From: CAYPJE01 sp964410945
GTDB taxonomy: Bacteria; Fidelibacterota; Marinisomatia; Marinisomatales; TCS56
DNA length: 36,256 nt
Assembly (NCBI GenBank): GCA_964410945.1
Contig: CAYPJE010000032.1
Coordinates: 1 to 36,256, forward strand
Direction of reading: 5' to 3'
How positions within the stretch are numbered: position 1 is the first letter of the stretch; the number at the start of each line of letters is the position of its first letter. This document shows positions 9,113 through 16,141 of this stretch, one piece after another. Made by a program: the position numbers and the translations under genes. The notes beneath the pieces were generated by a model. The model ran no database searches. It worked only from the letters and a program-made list of their open reading frames with translations, and was not told the DNA's origin.

Positions 9113-9220
9113 GGACAAGGAACCGAAAATGGAGAATGGAGGAAAGGAAACCGGAGACCGAAAGAATGGGGACGAGGGACTAGAAACAGGGAACGGAGGA
9201 AGGGATACCGGAGTAGGGAA
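9110..9220. repeat. Purine-rich low-complexity tract
   Basis: The plus strand is almost all purine, built from short degenerate units such as GGGGAC, GGAGACCG, GGGAACGGAGG and GGATACCGGAG. A very similar tract recurs at 28180-28228. No coding function is apparent. Confidence 0.7.
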
Positions 9221-9241
9221 AAACATCATCAATTATCGTAG

Positions 9242-9296
9242 GGGCACAATATGTCTAAGTTTCTGCGAAACTACGCCGTACAGGTGCATTGTGCCC
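9242..9296. repeat. Palindromic intergenic element with nested hairpin
   Basis: The outer arms GGGCACAAT (9242-9250) and ATTGTGCCC (9288-9296) are perfect inverted repeats. Inside is a second hairpin, GTTTC / GAAAC (9259-9271). This looks like the REP-type palindromes common between bacterial genes. The 14-mer CAGGTGCATTGTGC in its right arm also occurs, inverted, near 20385. Confidence 0.7.
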
Positions 9297-9543
9297 GGGT
9301 GAAGTTACCTTTTTACAAAATCCTTCCAGATTTCAGAACAACCAATAAAGTATGATGATTTTTTAAGTTTCAATTACCAATACTTCGAACTTCATCATTC
9401 GTTAATCCTTGTTTTTAAATTACCAAGTCATTCTGATGAAGACCGCTCCCTGCGGAATAAAGAGGTATCTACACTCCCGGTTATTGCCAGGTATTTGAAA
9501 TAATTGCACATCAACCGGTTCAATAATCTGCAATTCTTGTTTT

Positions 9544-9600
9544 GTCATTACTGAATATCGGAAGATTCCTCATCTCGATTCCATCGGGATTCGGAATGAC
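9544..9600. repeat. GTCATTC-type imperfect palindrome
   Basis: The ends GTCATTACTGAAT and ATTCGGAATGAC pair imperfectly across 57 bp. The inverse strand reads GTCATTCCGAATCCCGATGG, a style of interspersed repeat widely seen in FCB-group and other genomes. The rest of 9297-9682 holds no gene I can support. Confidence 0.6.
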
Positions 9601-9642
9601 CGGCTCCGGGTCTGGTTAATAAATCATTTAATTCAACTGCCC

Positions 9643-9664
9643 CGACAGACAAGAATGTCTGTCG
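9643..9664. repeat. 22-bp perfect hairpin repeat, copy 1
   Basis: CGACAGACA, loop AGAA, then TGTCTGTCG: a 9-bp perfect stem. An identical 22-bp element is present at 28321-28342, 18.7 kb away, in another repeat-rich spacer. Both copies share flanks CCC before and TACG after. It is likely a dispersed REP-like element. Confidence 0.85.
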
Positions 9665-9682
9665 TACGAAGAATTCTTTTCA

Positions 9683-10141
9683 TCATGGCAAATCCGGCCG
9701 GGGAATCTCCTCCGCCGGGCGCCTGGTCCAGGTTTGTCCACAGACCATACATTCCGGCTTGTGGACCGTGAGGATGGTACCGCAACTGGTGCAAATCCAA
9801 CGATCCTTTTGCTCGGCGATGAAGGCCCGCACACCTTTACCCCGGATGGTTTCCAGGTTTTCCAGCATGCTCATGCCGTACTTGGTCCGGTAGCGTTTAT
9901 CCAGTTGCCGCAGCCGGGGGCAGGGATAGCGGTCACATTGGTAACAGTATTTGGCCTGCCCGGATGTTACATATTCACAGGTAATGATCTTGCAGGTCAC
10001 ACAATATGTGGGTTTCAGGCTGTCGTCACCGCGACAGCCGGGACAGGTATTCACATCGCGGGTATAGGCCCGGCACAGGCGGCAGTTCATGCCGCAGGGT
10101 GCGATCAGCCGGGTGGGGATGGTGGCGGGACGTTTAATCAT
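9683..10141 (-). CDS. DUF3795-type cysteine-rich zinc protein
   Basis: A 152-residue cysteine-rich protein. The N-terminus has the DUF3795 pattern IAPCGMNCRLCRAY followed by CPGCRG, YCVTCKIITC and CYQCDRYPC, so at least ten cysteines are spaced as CxxC pairs. A C-terminal zinc ribbon follows (CTSCGT and CMVCGQ). The paired cysteines suggest several structural zinc sites or an Fe-S cluster. The function of the family is not established. It stands alone on the minus strand between a repeat-rich spacer and the DUF3800 gene. Confidence 0.8.
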   Translation of the reverse strand: MIKRPATIPTRLIAPCGMNCRLCRAYTRDVNTCPGCRGDDSLKPTYCVTCKIITCEYVTSGQAKYCYQCDRYPCPRLRQLDKRYRTKYGMSMLENLETIRGKGVRAFIAEQKDRWICTSCGTILTVHKPECMVCGQTWTRRPAEEIPRPDLP

Positions 10142-10215
10142 CAGGTGGCAGTACTCCTTCGATTGGGCAGTAAACCAGGTGGATTACTATGCTAAGGTCG
10201 GTAACATAAGAAATT

Positions 10216-11109
10216 CTATTTATGTGATTCACAAATGGTGCAGGAGCATGATCGGTCCGTAAAATGTCGGATACCAACCACCTTTTTATTTATTCTGTCC
10301 GCTCTTTTGAAAATCGCGTTGAAAAGTACATCTTCATTATTTTCAAGGTACCGTCGAATCGAGTAACTACACAAGTCAGATATTTGCACCATACTGGTCA
10401 ACTCGCTATCCACAAATAGCGGTGTCTCTATTATATTATTGATGTTTGTCCAGAATGTCCCTGATTGGTGAAATTTTTTCATCAAGTCAGTGTGTTTTTT
10501 GGCAACGGTCTGATTATTGTCATGAATAATCAATCCATAATTCTTTTGCTGTTTACTTGTTTTCGTATTCTCCAAATATTGTTCAAATCTTGATATTACC
10601 TGCTCGAATGATTGTTCATCAACTGTTTGTGGAGATCTACCTGGATCAAAATATATTTTATCGATACATTCCGCAAATATTCGCGCATAACCCCAGCCAG
10701 ATACTTCATGGGCTATTTCCTCAATAAATGATAATCTCTGTTCATGAGTCAGATGAATATAACTTTCTGTTTTTAAATAGTTCTTTCTGGTCTGTTTGTA
10801 CTGCTTGTTTTTTCCATTCCTTTGCAATCTCAATAATTCACTATTTCTGTATTTTTGCACTTCATAAATCCTTTGATCATAACCCATATCTTCAAACATT
10901 GGGATCAATGATTGTTCAAAATATTTTCTTAAAATCCAGGCCACATGAATTTCTTTACCCTTAAGGTCATATCGATCCTTTATTGCCCGTATACTGGTAT
11001 CGCTATCACGCCAATGCCAAACAGGAATAGAAATACCGGCTAATATGAAGTGAGACGTATTACCAGGGATAGCAGATGTTCCTGATTCGTCTATGTAGCA
11101 TAAATACAT
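10216..11109 (-). CDS. DUF3800 domain protein (putative RNase H-fold nuclease)
   Basis: 297 residues from the ATG at 11109, chosen because GGGAGG lies 7 bases upstream. The longer frame lacks such a site. The N-terminus MYLCYIDESG is the DUF3800 hallmark with its conserved acidic pair (Asp7, Glu8). A second hallmark, MVQISDLCSYSIRRYLE, lies in the C-terminal part with another conserved aspartate. Together they suggest a metal-dependent nuclease-like active site. DUF3800 proteins are common in mobile and defence regions and are often preceded by structured RNAs, as here. Composition is clearly more AT-rich than the operon genes, consistent with horizontal gain. No biochemical function can be assigned. 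Confidence 0.85.
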   Translation of the reverse strand: MYLCYIDESGTSAIPGNTSHFILAGISIPVWHWRDSDTSIRAIKDRYDLKGKEIHVAWILRKYFEQSLIPMFEDMGYDQRIYEVQKYRNSELLRLQRNGKNKQYKQTRKNYLKTESYIHLTHEQRLSFIEEIAHEVSGWGYARIFAECIDKIYFDPGRSPQTVDEQSFEQVISRFEQYLENTKTSKQQKNYGLIIHDNNQTVAKKHTDLMKKFHQSGTFWTNINNIIETPLFVDSELTSMVQISDLCSYSIRRYLENNEDVLFNAIFKRADRINKKVVGIRHFTDRSCSCTICESHK

Positions 11110-11122
11110 ATTAGATCCTCCC

Positions 11123-11192
11123 AAAAAAAAGCGACTGGGGTATGGGCTTTACAGCCCCACTTCGAGACGCTTGGCGACTCATCCCAGACGCT
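11123..11192 (-). ncRNA. Structured RNA upstream of DUF3800 gene (three-way junction plus U-tract)
   Basis: On the minus strand an outer stem (11183-11192 with 11130-11139, 9 of 10 paired) encloses two hairpins. One is GAGTCGC/GCGTCTC (11174-11180 with 11164-11170) and the other is GGGCT/AGCCC (11153-11157 with 11144-11148). The outer stem is followed at once by eight Us and then the DUF3800 Shine-Dalgarno sequence. This fits the known class of DUF3800-associated RNA motifs found just 5' of these genes. Which numbered motif it is cannot be decided by eye. It could also act as an intrinsic terminator or attenuator in front of the gene. Confidence 0.68.
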
Positions 11193-11285
11193 GGTTCATA
11201 TTACTTTTATGGATTCTAAAAATCAAGAAAATTTTACGGTTGGTCAAGCCGGCATTTTTTGAACTGTTTATCTTACGGACACCTC

Positions 11286-11624
11286 CTACAAATCTGATTT
11301 ATCCGAAATGGCCAGCGCACCGGTAACCAGGGCGGCGACCAGAAGAATTATCGCTGCCAGTGCTCCCACCTTCCACCAGGTGATCACTGCAAGCACCAGC
11401 AATACACCGGACCGGACAATATTGCCAATTTTTGGTCCTCCCACCTGCCGGCAATGGATCCCCGAATAGGCGATCAGGGCACCGGGCAGCAGTCCCAGGG
11501 TCCACCGGGGCCAAGCGGCGGACAAACTGCCCCAGTCATTGGTTAAAAATAAAATAAACAGGACGATCCAGGCCGCCAGGCCCACCAGGAAAGTGGCGGC
11601 GGGGATGATTAATTTTTTCTCCAT
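11286..11624 (-). CDS. Small four-helix integral membrane protein
   Basis: 112 residues from the ATG at 11624 (GGAGGG lies about 9 bases upstream). Four hydrophobic segments are visible: IIPAATFLVGLAAWIVLFIL, a Trp-rich segment around WTLGLLPGALIAYSGI, VRSGVLLVLAVITWWKVG, and ALAAIILLVAALVTGALAI. The protein ends in a short charged tail (SDKSDL). I recognise no family and see no functional residues. It stands alone with no close operon partner. Confidence 0.65.
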   Translation of the reverse strand: MEKKLIIPAATFLVGLAAWIVLFILFLTNDWGSLSAAWPRWTLGLLPGALIAYSGIHCRQVGGPKIGNIVRSGVLLVLAVITWWKVGALAAIILLVAALVTGALAISDKSDL

Positions 11625-11773
11625 TTGGTGGTTCCCTCCATAAGTAAATGTTTTTAACGGCCGCATTATTCAGCAGCTACCTGATCGAATTTACATATAC
11701 GGCAGGATTCCGGGAATTAAGCCGGTTCTTGGGTAGTTCATACAAACAATATTGGAAATTTGTCTGGCTGTTT

Positions 11774-12145
11774 TTATTCCCCCAGCCAGGCAACAGCCTC
11801 TTCACGTGATCGAAACAGACCGACTAGCGCATCCCAGCGATCCTCAATGAAAACGGCCCACATTCTATTCATTCCATATTCCATATCCCGTGAAACAAGT
11901 AAGGCAACTTTCGCCGCGCCGATTTCGGCCTTCAATGCTGTACATTGATCGGCAATTGCATTCACTTCGCCAATTCTAAGTAAACTTGTATCTAACCCAG
12001 TCTGATCTAATAGAACCGGCGTCCCTGGTGTCCAGTCCGGGTGAGATAATGTAGCGTTAATGTACTCAGCATATACGCGCAGATCGGCTTGCTTGGAGAG
12101 CTTTATCTCGAAATAATTACTGTGCTTTATAATCGAGTATTCCAT
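11774..12145 (-). CDS. SpoIIAA-like (STAS-type) protein, copy 1
   Basis: 123 residues from the ATG at 12145, which has AAGGAGA about 6 bases upstream. The fold resembles SpoIIAA-like/STAS proteins: beta strands and helices ending in MNRMWAVFIEDRW and FRSREEAVAWLG. The protein at 23451-23876 shares the same layout and C-terminal signature (FRSEEDALSWLG), so the two are paralogs. STAS-type proteins usually act as anti-sigma-factor antagonists or small-molecule sensors. Here there is no adjacent kinase or sigma factor to indicate a partner, and no serine phospho-site is obvious. Confidence 0.68.
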   Translation of the reverse strand: MEYSIIKHSNYFEIKLSKQADLRVYAEYINATLSHPDWTPGTPVLLDQTGLDTSLLRIGEVNAIADQCTALKAEIGAAKVALLVSRDMEYGMNRMWAVFIEDRWDALVGLFRSREEAVAWLGE

Positions 12146-12211
12146 ATTGCATCTCCTTTCCAACTACTCAGCCTGACTGATCTGACTCTGGCTGCGGCCG
12201 GGCATAACCAA

Positions 12212-12574
12212 TCAGTCAATAATCAGTTCAATAGCTACGGTTTCAACATCGGTGGGCGGGCTGGCGCCATCGGAACCGGTGCTCAATTCCAGTTCCACAT
12301 AATCATTACCCACGAAATCAGCCTCGGACTGATAAAAATAAACCGCTTCATATCCGGTATCGGCATTGCGCCTGATTTCACTGATCGCAAAATGTTCGGC
12401 CTGTTGGTAGATTGTGGCCCCATCCTCATCACCGGTAATTCCGGTCCGGTATTCAAATATTTCGGAATTGCTGATTACAAAGCGCAGGCTTCCATCATCG
12501 GTAGCGCTGTTGTCCTCGCAACCGGTGATAGCCAGTACGGCCATTATCAATATTATTAAAACAGGTGATTTCAT
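12212..12574 (-). CDS. Small predicted lipoprotein
   Basis: 120 residues. A type II signal peptide ends in the lipobox LAITGC, with Cys19 as the lipidated residue. The mature part is acidic and begins EDNSATDDGS, which suggests a flexible tether, followed by probable beta strands. No family was recognised. It is followed by a short spacer and the SpoIIAA-like gene, and a second lipoprotein lies just upstream on the same strand. Confidence 0.72.
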   Translation of the reverse strand: MKSPVLIILIMAVLAITGCEDNSATDDGSLRFVISNSEIFEYRTGITGDEDGATIYQQAEHFAISEIRRNADTGYEAVYFYQSEADFVGNDYVELELSTGSDGASPPTDVETVAIELIID

Positions 12575-12639
12575 TTATTGCTTCAGTATTAATGCTTTAT
12601 TTACACCGGAATGTACAATCGGGATGGGATTCGGCGAAA

Positions 12640-13305
12640 TCAAACCGGATTGTGATCAGACGCTTTGGAATGCGTGCCGGAATCAGTTCTTACTCTTCCT
12701 TCCTCATCAAACTCGATCGTCCGGCCTTTTTTGTACAGCTTCCCATCCACCGGATAATCCCCAGCCAGCTTACAGCTCTTGATCTTACCGTTTTCATAAA
12801 GATTCACATTGACCAGCAGACTGGCCGCGCAGGGCACGCCGTCAATCACCACATCTTCCGGGGCGAAGAAGCTCCGCAGCCGGCCGCTGTCATAAAATCC
12901 CGTATGGGTCCCCTTGTACCCCCCGCTGCCGCCACAGAGATGGCCCTGGACTTCGTAGTCATTGGGAAAGGAAAGTACATAGCCGGTTTGTCCGGGCTGA
13001 TAGGGAAAATGGAACCAGGTATGGGCGGGAATATGGGTTCCCTTATACATAAAATCCTCACTGAACTGAAAAGACAGCAACTGCCAGTCCGGCCGGAAAT
13101 GTATCCACCCCTGTGCGCAGGGAAAACCCTGGATATCCCTATCTGCGGTCATATAGCCAATAATCGTACCGGCCTCTGACTGGGATATCTTCTTGAAATG
13201 GATACCGTTTTGCTCAACATCGTAATCCCAGTCCTTGCAGCCAGCTAAACAAAGGATAGCCGCCATTGACAGGCAAATCAGGAGAGTTGTTTTATTCATA
13301 TTCAT
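12640..13305 (-). CDS. Predicted lipoprotein with repeated beta-strand motifs
   Basis: About 221 residues if it starts at the ATG at 13305. A GTG at 13314 or an ATG at 13299 are alternatives, and none has a clear ribosome site. The lipobox is LCLAGC. The mature part contains a loosely repeated unit of about 50-60 residues built around IQGFPCAQGWIHF, VQGHLCGGSGG and IDGVPCAASLLVNV. Each has a conserved G-x-x-C followed by beta-like strands, and the protein ends in MORN-like turns (YENGKIKSCKLA, FDEEGRVR). It is probably an envelope-anchored beta-sheet protein. I recognise no named family. Confidence 0.7.
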   Translation of the reverse strand: MNMNKTTLLICLSMAAILCLAGCKDWDYDVEQNGIHFKKISQSEAGTIIGYMTADRDIQGFPCAQGWIHFRPDWQLLSFQFSEDFMYKGTHIPAHTWFHFPYQPGQTGYVLSFPNDYEVQGHLCGGSGGYKGTHTGFYDSGRLRSFFAPEDVVIDGVPCAASLLVNVNLYENGKIKSCKLAGDYPVDGKLYKKGRTIEFDEEGRVRTDSGTHSKASDHNPV

Positions 13306-13386
13306 ATTAATCACAGTAGCAAATTACTTTTTTGGGGATAGATGCAATTCTTTTGATTACTTTACGCTGAAATCAGCGACGCAGAT

Positions 13387-13418
13387 TTTTAACGTCCAAA
13401 TTTATGGCCTTGTTAGCT
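13387..13418 (-). repeat. Shortened attC-like hairpin at end of cassette array
   Basis: On the minus strand AGCTAAC is followed by AAGGCCATAAATTTGGAC and GTTAAAA. The core AAC and GTT triplets pair, and GGCCA pairs with TGGAC. The pYEATS stop codon is the TAA inside AGCTAAC, a typical cassette feature. At 32 bp it is shorter than a functional attC (usually above 55 bp), so it is probably internally deleted. Confidence 0.4.
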
Positions 13419-13982
13419 GCGATTTTCAAACAACCTGCCCATTTCAAAATCAATGTACCTGTGCAGACGAACTTCTTTTCCATCCTTCATTTTTACACGA
13501 CATGTGCATAGGAATGGACCATATGCAGATGTTGAAATACCAATAAGTCCGTTTTTCTCGGATTCTTTATAAACCTTGTTACCCCAGTAAGAACCAAGAA
13601 AGAACTCCGCATATTCAATATCACTGAATAGTTCTGATTTATGTCTTACCAAGTAAATGAAAATATCAAAATCTTGACCGCGCTTATTAGATGGCTCAAT
13701 GACATGTGTTAGAAACAAGCCATTGTTTTTATCGTATAAACCGTTTCGCTCTTTTGACCAATCATCTTCTTGTTGTGCAGGGGTATTACTAGGTGCGACT
13801 TTCTCTAGAGCCTTCAAATCTTGACCTAGTTCAACAGGGCCGGCTTTGAATGAGCTTCCAGATACGACGCGTTGCTTGATAGCCTCAAACAAGCCTGATA
13901 ACTGAGGAGCAAACTTACGCACGGAATAGACGATTAAGCCGATCCAAGCCAGTGTTTGAATTAAAGGTACCCAGTCTTTCAT
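13413..13982 (-). CDS. Membrane-anchored pYEATS domain protein
   Basis: 189 residues. An N-terminal membrane helix (about residues 6-24, VPLIQTLAWIGLIVYSV) is followed by a charged linker containing SFKAGPVELG. The C-terminal domain (about 75-180) reads GLFLTHVIEPSNKRGQDF, EYAEFFLGSYWGNKVY and STSAYGPFLCTCRV. It matches what I know of the prokaryotic YEATS (pYEATS) family. Computational studies link pYEATS proteins to prokaryotic immunity or conflict systems, possibly as ligand-sensing modules at the membrane. It is the sole gene of cassette 4. CGGAGG lies close before the ATG, and the TAA stop lies in an attC-like core. Confidence 0.7.
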   Translation of the reverse strand: MKDWVPLIQTLAWIGLIVYSVRKFAPQLSGLFEAIKQRVVSGSSFKAGPVELGQDLKALEKVAPSNTPAQQEDDWSKERNGLYDKNNGLFLTHVIEPSNKRGQDFDIFIYLVRHKSELFSDIEYAEFFLGSYWGNKVYKESEKNGLIGISTSAYGPFLCTCRVKMKDGKEVRLHRYIDFEMGRLFENRS

Positions 13983-14001
13983 TTAACCTCCGTTTTCATG
14001 C

Positions 14002-14089
14002 AGTTAACGTATGCATGAATGGTTTTACCTAGAGCATAGCGGCGATAAGCGTCAGGTTGTAATGATTGTAATGCATTTTCATGTTAATT
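14002..14089 (-). repeat. Degenerate attC-like site between cassettes 3 and 4
   Basis: On the minus strand AATTAAC and GTTAACT bound 88 bp. The arms pair through TTAAC and ATGCAT, and further in through ACCT and GC-rich stretches, but pairing is patchy. The sequence after the boundary (GTTAACTGCATGAAAACGGAGG) resembles that after the 14574 attC (GTTATGCATTAAAAACGGAG), which supports a real cassette junction. Confidence 0.45.
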
Positions 14090-14321
14090 CCCATGGCAAG
14101 TCACGACGACCATGTACAGCCTTCAGAATTCCTTTATTGCGAAGGTTTTGTGCTGCCCATCTAACGTCATATTGCCATGTATAAAGAAGATCTCCGGAAG
14201 CTTTTAGTTGTGGTTCATAATGATCCCAAATGTACTTTGAAACATCTTTCGGCCAACCTTTGCCTCCTCTAGATTTCAAACATATGACTATCCAATCCAT
14301 TAAATCATCACGAGTCGTCAT
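14079..14321 (-). CDS. Small winged-helix-like protein
   Basis: 80 residues from the ATG at 14321 (AGAGG upstream, 4 bp after the KTSC stop). The sequence, with MTTRDDLMDWIVICLK, WPKDVSKYIWDHYE, LLYTWQYDVRWAAQNLR and NKGILKAVHGRRDLPWEL, has the helix order and beta wing of a winged helix like the N-terminal domain of Mrr-type enzymes. Standalone versions are frequent in accessory regions. It may bind DNA or serve as an adaptor. It is translated with the KTSC protein in cassette 3. Confidence 0.62.
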   Translation of the reverse strand: MTTRDDLMDWIVICLKSRGGKGWPKDVSKYIWDHYEPQLKASGDLLYTWQYDVRWAAQNLRNKGILKAVHGRRDLPWELT

Positions 14322-14325
14322 TTTA

Positions 14326-14553
14326 TTACCTCTCTTTTCTTGCATATGACTTCCTGACGTGACCATTGATATAAGCATTTAATCCATCACCTCGAGTAGC
14401 CAGTTTTTTCATTTTTTCAATGTTACTTTGCCCTGCACTGCGATAAGTGTACAAATAGATTGATCCATCACTAAATTGAACACGAATATATTCTGGACCG
14501 AATTCATATCGCACAACTCCAGAATCTCGATCTATATCTTTATATCGCACCAT
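14326..14553 (-). CDS. KTSC-like domain protein
   Basis: 75 residues, of which nearly all form a KTSC-type beta-rich domain: VVRYEFGPEYIRVQFSDGS, IYLYTYRSAGQSNIEKM and GDGLNAYINGHVRKSY. The ATG at 14553 has CGGAG about 8 bases upstream and begins just 20 bp after the attC core GTTATGC, the tight spacing typical of integron cassettes. KTSC domains occur alone or fused to lysyl-tRNA synthetase and other proteins, and their role is unclear. It overlaps nothing and is followed by the winged-helix gene. Confidence 0.68.
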   Translation of the reverse strand: MVRYKDIDRDSGVVRYEFGPEYIRVQFSDGSIYLYTYRSAGQSNIEKMKKLATRGDGLNAYINGHVRKSYARKER

Positions 14554-14573
14554 ATTTTTTCTCCGTTTTTAAT

Positions 14574-14634
14574 GCATAACGGGCTTTTCAACGGCCACGG
14601 CTTTTTGTGGTCCGCTGCAAAATGCTTGTTATGT
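14574..14634 (-). repeat. attC recombination site of cassette 2
   Basis: 61 bp bounded on the minus strand by ACATAAC (R'') and GTTATGC (R'). The arms CAGCGGACCAC and GTGGCCGTTG pair imperfectly with an unpaired base, as do GCATTTT and AAAAGC. Unpaired bases on one strand are the hallmark of folded attC sites. The R'' core is the exact complement of the GTTATGT at the cassette's own 5' boundary (18787-18793). Confidence 0.75.
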
Positions 14635-14668
14635 TACTTTTTTATTCTAAGAAACAGATCAATACCTT

Positions 14669-16141
14669 TCACATAGAGTAAGAACTAGGTTTAGGAAAGC
14701 CACCCCGAACAACAACCACGACAATTACAATTGATGACTTTCCGGTCTGATGAAGAAAAACCTCAATATCATCTTCTATGATGCCGACAGGTGCAGATTT
14801 CGGTGAGGCTTCGAGAACAGACAACACTCCAATTTGCTTCCCCAGTCCGATTGCATAAGCAGCTGTCTGATCAAAGAATTTAGAGAAATCCTTTGGAGAC
14901 AGAACTTTGCTGTTCTCGACCTTCAATTCGATCGGGATGTCCCGGAATGTGAGATCAGTGATCCCTCCCGCTGCTTCGGGGTGACCTTGTAAGCTTTCAC
15001 CAATATCACTCCGGTTTCGAAGCATCTTAGTGGCTTCATTTTGAAATGCTGACTCAGACATACCAGCCTCGAATAAGCCTCCTTTCAGAGCTTGCGCAGC
15101 AATGTTGCCCAACCCACCTAATACTATCATTGTGTTGGCAACATCATCTGAATGCAAACCTGGAAAGGTTCTTAACTTGTCGCGAACTTTGAGGAGGTGC
15201 CGATCGACATTTGAAAAGCCAGTCAAGGGATTTGAAGCAACATCACTTCCCTCCAGCAGCAGACGGCGATGTCCTACAACCGCAACATCTCGGCAATTGC
15301 CCGTGTCATCGAACTCAGCCGCGTAAAGAAATTCGTATGGTCTTGAGCCGAACGAATGAGCTACCTCCAGCACTGCTCGCCCGGTGCCTGTAAGTATGAA
15401 AGGACCATCACATTCGGGTTTCTCGAACTTGAAACTGGGCAACCATTCCCGTTCATGGAAGTCGATCGTTACCGGAGTCAACGAGAGGAGGCTTGCCCCT
15501 TTGGGCCAATTTGAAACCCTGACTTCAATCGTAAGGTCGTAAGACGTCCCTGGCTTGAGATAGTTCCATTGCTTGGCTGGCTCGCCGTCGATGTCAAACC
15601 TCAAGAATGCTACGGTAGCTTCAAGTTTTTCAGATTCTTCTGAACTTCCATTGGAGGCAGACACGTGAAGACCTCCAAGATCTCGAGCAGGAATATTGGC
15701 GAACAAGAGCAACGGCAAGGTCCATCGTTCCAAGTGATCCTGTATGGCGGTCAATTCATCCACGCTCTCAAGAACATCGACTTGATTAAGAAATGCTTCC
15801 ATTCGCTCATTGGAAGCGAAACTTAAAGACCTGTCAAACTCTGACGCTTTCAGCTTCGCCGAACTCAAGAACCTTTGAGCATCTGGTTCAGCATTGCGTA
15901 TGGCATGCTTCCACTCAGCCAAAGGCACAAAGATATTAATGGCTGTGTGATAAGCGCGGTATTGATCCTCGACGTCACCCTGGCCTATCACTGAGATTGT
16001 TGCACCAAGCTCCAGACATGCTTCTTTTAGTAGCTTAAGGTCATTTGGCGAATGATTAAGAGCCTCCGCAAGTGCTGCAGCAACCTTAATCCTCGAAGAA
16101 AAAGCTTGGCGGAAAATCTCGAAGTTTGTCTCGTTCCTCAT
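14669..16141 (-). CDS. Putative PD-(D/E)xK nuclease effector of two-gene module
   Basis: 490 residues. The N-terminal half is helical and the middle looks beta-rich (about 165-300). The C-terminal part carries a plausible restriction-endonuclease-fold active site: GGITDLTF with Asp396, then IPIELKVE with Glu405 and Lys407 (D-x8-E-x-K), and a downstream QTAAY (Gln425 to Tyr429) matching the QxxxY motif of RecB-like nucleases. A poly-valine strand (VIVVVVV) lies near the end. The ATG at 16141 has GGAG 7 bases upstream, and the start overlaps the preceding gene by 56 bp, so the two are surely co-translated. No known family is recognised overall. Nuclease activity is inferred from the motif only. 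Confidence 0.65.
   Translation of the reverse strand: MRNETNFEIFRQAFSSRIKVAAALAEALNHSPNDLKLLKEACLELGATISVIGQGDVEDQYRAYHTAINIFVPLAEWKHAIRNAEPDAQRFLSSAKLKASEFDRSLSFASNERMEAFLNQVDVLESVDELTAIQDHLERWTLPLLLFANIPARDLGGLHVSASNGSSEESEKLEATVAFLRFDIDGEPAKQWNYLKPGTSYDLTIEVRVSNWPKGASLLSLTPVTIDFHEREWLPSFKFEKPECDGPFILTGTGRAVLEVAHSFGSRPYEFLYAAEFDDTGNCRDVAVVGHRRLLLEGSDVASNPLTGFSNVDRHLLKVRDKLRTFPGLHSDDVANTMIVLGGLGNIAAQALKGGLFEAGMSESAFQNEATKMLRNRSDIGESLQGHPEAAGGITDLTFRDIPIELKVENSKVLSPKDFSKFFDQTAAYAIGLGKQIGVLSVLEASPKSAPVGIIEDDIEVFLHQTGKSSIVIVVVVVRGGFPKPSSYSM

Noticed and set aside
8954..9241. Plus-strand open frame starting before the Ns
   Set aside because: It runs through the scaffold gap and purine-rich repeat, so most of it is X or low complexity.
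14669..16141. Type II restriction enzyme with methylase partner
   Set aside because: The partner has no methyltransferase motif. It is a Cys-cluster helical-repeat protein.
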